Shown here: positions 5,215 through 7,710 of the stretch, in pieces | Layout: every line of letters begins with the position of its first letter | Numbering within the stretch: position 1 is the stretch's first letter | Origin: Tannerella sp. | GTDB lineage: Bacteria; Bacteroidota; Bacteroidia; Bacteroidales; Tannerellaceae | DNA length: 7,710 nucleotides | Assembly (NCBI GenBank): GCA_031279875.1 | Contig: JAITHS010000057.1 | Coordinates: forward strand, 1 to 7,710 | Direction: 5' to 3' | Notes under the pieces: generated by a model | Database searches by the model: none | Told to the model about the DNA's origin: nothing | The model's input: only the letters and a program-made list of their open reading frames with translations | Position numbers and translations under genes: made by a program

Positions 5215-6657
5215 ATGAAACAAAACTTTTTTATCTTTTTATCTCTTGTTGCCTTTGCTTGCAACAACACTATGCATCCTCCGGCGGCTTTAAATCCTGT
5301 CCCTAACGAACATCAATTGGCGTGGCACGAACGCGGACAGTATGCTTTTATTCACTTTACCATCAACACTTTTACCGACAAAGAATGGGGATACGGCGAC
5401 GAGCCGGCATCAATTTTCAATCCCTCTTCTTTTGACGCCGAGCAGTGGGTCAAAACTTGTAAAGACGCAGGATTGACGGGCGTAGTACTGACGTGCAAAC
5501 ATCATGACGGCTTTTGCCTTTGGCCAAGCGCTTATACCGAACATTCCGTCAAAAACTCGCCATGGCGCGACGGTAAAGGCGACATGGTCAGGGAAGTATC
5601 CGACGCCTGTCGCAAATACGGACTGTGGTTTGGAGTCTATCTATCGCCTTGGGACAGAAACAGCGCCGCTTACGCAACGCCGGACTACATTACCTACTAC
5701 CGCAACCAGTTGACCGAACTGCTTACTAACTACGGTGAAGTGTCGGAAGTTTGGTTCGACGGCGCTAACGGTGGCGACGGATATTACGGCGGAGCACGCG
5801 AAAAACGCAAAATAGATAACCGTACCTACTACGACTGGCCTAATACTCACGCTATTGTGCGCCGTTTAGCGCCCAAAGCGATGATGTTCAGCGATGCCGG
5901 TCCAGATATTCGCTGGTGCGGCAACGAGAAAGGCTTTGCAGGCAAAACAAACTGGTCTATCATTAACAATGACACTCTTTATGCAGGTAAGGCAGGAATA
6001 AACGATGTGCTAAACGCCGGTAGCGAAGACGGCACAGCGTGGATACCGTCGGAAGTCGATGTATCGATACGTCCGGGATGGTTCTGGCATGAACGCGAAG
6101 ACAGCCTCGTCCGCAGCCCCGAAAACTTGCTCAAAATTTATCTCGAATCGGTAGGGCGAGGCGCTAATCTTATCCTCAACCTGCCGCCCGACAAACGCGG
6201 ACTTATTCACGAAAACGATGTCGCAGCATTGAAAGAATGGAAAAAAATCATCGACGAAACTTTTGCCGTTAATCTCGCGGCAGGCGTTAAGGCTTCGGCT
6301 GATACGCGGCGCGGTAGGTCAATACAGTTTGACGCTGCAAATGTTACCGACGGTTTGAAAGATACTTACTGGGCTACCAACGACAACGTAACGAAAGGCT
6401 CCATAGAAATCAACCTTGCTCGTGATTTGACAGTGAAATATATTGTTATTCAGGAATATATCCCGCTCGGACAAAGAGTGAAATCGTTTGCCGTTGAAGC
6501 GCTCGACAGCAATAATAAATGGCAACAGGTAGCATCCGGCACAACAATAGGATTCAAACGCATACTCCCTCTTAACGGCATTACAACAAGCAAACTGCGC
6601 CTCTGCATCAACGACGCCCGCGCTTGCCCCGTAATATCCAATGTAGAAGTATATTAA
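5215..6657 (+). CDS. Secreted alpha-L-fucosidase, GH29, probable subfamily B, with C-terminal F5/8-type domain
   Basis: Glycoside hydrolase that releases alpha-L-fucose from glycans, 480 aa from the preferred start. Residues 1-16 are a signal peptide ending LVAFAC, a near-match to a lipobox (C16), so the mature protein is probably a lipoprotein. The GH29 barrel spans about 30-357. The nucleophile is predicted as D182 in EVWFDGANGG. E238 in RWCGNEKG aligns, from memory, with the acid/base Glu of subfamily B enzymes, which prefer alpha-1,3/1,4-linked fucose as in Lewis structures. KHHDGF at 95-100 is a family substrate-binding motif. Residues about 358-480 look like a discoidin/F5/8 type C (CBM32-like) beta-sandwich. 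The ATG at 5197 is rejected as the start because it lies inside the promoter and would add MIIFAP before the signal peptide. No SusC/SusD genes are nearby. Subfamily and linkage are inferences. Confidence 0.9.
   Translation: MKQNFFIFLSLVAFACNNTMHPPAALNPVPNEHQLAWHERGQYAFIHFTINTFTDKEWGYGDEPASIFNPSSFDAEQWVKTCKDAGLTGVVLTCKHHDGFCLWPSAYTEHSVKNSPWRDGKGDMVREVSDACRKYGLWFGVYLSPWDRNSAAYATPDYITYYRNQLTELLTNYGEVSEVWFDGANGGDGYYGGAREKRKIDNRTYYDWPNTHAIVRRLAPKAMMFSDAGPDIRWCGNEKGFAGKTNWSIINNDTLYAGKAGINDVLNAGSEDGTAWIPSEVDVSIRPGWFWHEREDSLVRSPENLLKIYLESVGRGANLILNLPPDKRGLIHENDVAALKEWKKIIDETFAVNLAAGVKASADTRRGRSIQFDAANVTDGLKDTYWATNDNVTKGSIEINLARDLTVKYIVIQEYIPLGQRVKSFAVEALDSNNKWQQVASGTTIGFKRILPLNGITTSKLRLCINDARACPVISNVEVY
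6654..6657. other. Shared TTAA forming two convergent stop codons
   Basis: TTAA is its own inverse complement. Bases 6655-6657 are the TAA of the GH29 gene and 6656-6654 are the TAA of the minus-strand regulator. The two coding regions therefore overlap by 4 bp, and no intergenic terminator can exist between them. Confidence 0.9.
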
Positions 6658-7250
6658 CCTGCATCTTCAATCAAATTATTCATCATCGCATAAACCGCAA
6701 GACCGGCGGCCGAATGAATGCCGGTTTTGCGGATTATGTTTTTGCGATGAGAGATAACGGTATGAATAGAGATGTTGAGTTTGTCGGCTATCTCCTTGTT
6801 CATCAGCCCTTTGGAAATAAGCACAAGTACATCCGTCTCGCGCGTTGACAGTTCGTAACTGTTTTCTTCCTGCGGCAATAACTGCTCGCTCACGACATTA
6901 AGGCTTTGGATAAGTATCTCGCCGATGCGCCCGCGTTCTTCCCTTATATCCAGAACGGCATGAAACAAATTCAGCGTCGAAATCTCAAAATACTGATACA
7001 CAAGCGCTACAACAGCCATATGCGGATTATCCTGAATAATAGCGCTTACGGCAGGACGTTTCTGTAGCGGCAGCAACGACGGATTGAGCAGCAAGATGTC
7101 GGGCTTTGTAGCGGCAATACGACTGTCAAGATAATCAAGGTCTTGCATCGGAACAAATATTTCAAACGTTTTGTCGCCCGACAGTATCTTTATCAATCCC
7201 TCAGTAATAATACATGACTGCTCGGCAAGCATCACTTTTGTCTTTGTCAT
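6654..7250 (-). CDS. LuxR/NarL-type transcriptional regulator with degenerate receiver domain
   Basis: A 198-aa protein shaped like a NarL-type response regulator. The N-terminal receiver-like part (about 1-120) has N56 in KPDILLLNPSLL, where the phosphorylated Asp would be, and E10/Q11 instead of the usual acidic pair, so classical phosphorylation looks impossible. The C-terminal LuxR helix-turn-helix (about 133-195, with LSTRETDVLVLISKGLMNKEIADKLNI) looks complete. The start ATG overlaps the stop codon of the upstream hemerythrin gene as ATGA (7247-7250), so the two are translationally coupled and probably work together. The regulator may respond to a signal sensed by the hemerythrin partner (oxygen, nitric oxide or redox state); that is inference. 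Its stop codon overlaps the GH29 stop in TTAA, with no room for a terminator. No histidine kinase is adjacent. Confidence 0.85.
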   Translation of the reverse strand: MTKTKVMLAEQSCIITEGLIKILSGDKTFEIFVPMQDLDYLDSRIAATKPDILLLNPSLLPLQKRPAVSAIIQDNPHMAVVALVYQYFEISTLNLFHAVLDIREERGRIGEILIQSLNVVSEQLLPQEENSYELSTRETDVLVLISKGLMNKEIADKLNISIHTVISHRKNIIRKTGIHSAAGLAVYAMMNNLIEDAG

Positions 7251-7710
7251 AAACGCTTGCCCTCCAAATATTTAACATAAGGCACAAGCACTTTATCCTC
7301 TATTTTGGCATGTTTGTTGAGGTCAACCGACAATTGGAATATGTCAAATATAACGCCTATAGATTCGCTTTGGGAAGCGTTGGCATTTGTCGGCAGATAC
7401 TTAAATATAATCTGTATCAGGTCGTTAAGTTTGTCTTCGATGTCGTTGTGCGCCTTCTCAAAGTCGGTTATGCTGTAATTGCCGAGTTTGACACCCTCTA
7501 TCAGCGATTCAATATATGGAAAGACGGTTTTCTCTTCATAGAGGAAATGCTCCGAGACTTCATGTTTATAATCGGAGAAAAAACGATTCAGGATAGGGCC
7601 GTATTTCTTGCCCGCACTTTCGGCGATGCGCGTCAGATGTCGCTCAATATGCGGCAAGCGGTGGTTGATGTAATAGTCGTGAGATGCACGAAGATAGGGT
7701 AGCAGGAAAC
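7247..7710 (-). CDS. Hemerythrin-domain protein (5' end outside window)
   Basis: A diiron-binding four-helix-bundle protein of the hemerythrin class. The frame stays open to the right edge (reading FLLPYLRASHDYYINHRL before the internal TTG at 7657), so the start lies beyond the window. Counting from the first visible codon (7706-7708), likely iron ligands are H10, H54 and E58 (HFLYE), H87 (AHNDIED), and H133 and E137 (HAKIE), the spacing expected for the domain, with H16, H20 or H24 as further candidates. The visible part is 153 aa. The fold resembles the C-terminal domain of RIC/YtfE proteins, which repair iron-sulfur centres, but an N-terminal ScdA domain cannot be judged from here. It overlaps the downstream LuxR-type gene by ATGA, suggesting a sensor/regulator pair. 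Oxygen or NO sensing is inferred from the family. Confidence 0.85.
   Translation of the reverse strand, partial: FLLPYLRASHDYYINHRLPHIERHLTRIAESAGKKYGPILNRFFSDYKHEVSEHFLYEEKTVFPYIESLIEGVKLGNYSITDFEKAHNDIEDKLNDLIQIIFKYLPTNANASQSESIGVIFDIFQLSVDLNKHAKIEDKVLVPYVKYLEGKRL

Noticed and set aside
7310..7702. Plus-strand 130-codon frame opposite the hemerythrin gene
   Set aside because: The minus-strand frame has hemerythrin ligand motifs and continues to the window edge; the opposite frame shows none.

Overview
The window looks like chromosomal DNA from a member of the Bacteroidota, most likely order Bacteroidales. Three things point there: a short primary sigma factor without region 1.1 that starts MRQLKI (the Bacteroidota sigma-70 type), gene starts without clear Shine-Dalgarno sequences, and promoters that fit the Bacteroides consensus TTTG-N19-TAnnTTTG. 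No rRNA, tRNA, CRISPR array or transposase gene was seen.

Layout. Positions 1-852 (+) hold the 3' end of an ABC exporter ATPase, probably of the peptidase-containing bacteriocin/peptide type. Positions 853-1468 contain no convincing gene. They hold a dense repeat cluster: four copies of a two-hairpin element arranged symmetrically around position 1023, a bracketing 19-bp direct repeat, eight perfect copies of the heptamer CTCTCAA, and then the A-rich leader of rpoD. The sigma factor rpoD (1469-2329, +) converges on an ABC-2 permease gene (2413-3702, -), and the gap between them is filled by two tandem arrays. The permease follows an XRE-cupin regulator (3714-4295, -) at 11 bp, so the two probably form an operon. 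Prephenate dehydrogenase tyrA (4399-5172, +) is divergent from the regulator across a compact promoter region built as a 10-bp inverted repeat. A GH29 alpha-L-fucosidase with a signal peptide (5215-6657, +) has its own promoter so close to the start codon that the mRNA may be leaderless. It converges on a LuxR-type regulator with a degenerate receiver (6654-7250, -), and the two stop codons share the palindrome TTAA. That regulator is translationally coupled (ATGA) to an upstream hemerythrin-domain gene running off the right edge (7247-7710, -).

The genes do not form one pathway. They look like several small transcription units: peptide export, the housekeeping sigma factor, a regulator/permease pair, tyrosine biosynthesis, fucose release and a possible diiron-sensor/regulator pair. 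The least ordinary part is the non-coding block 848-1339. Its repeat units keep a conserved core while the preceding stem changes sequence and retains pairing, which suggests that structure rather than sequence is being maintained. This could be a REP-like (RAYT-mobilised) family or a structured RNA.
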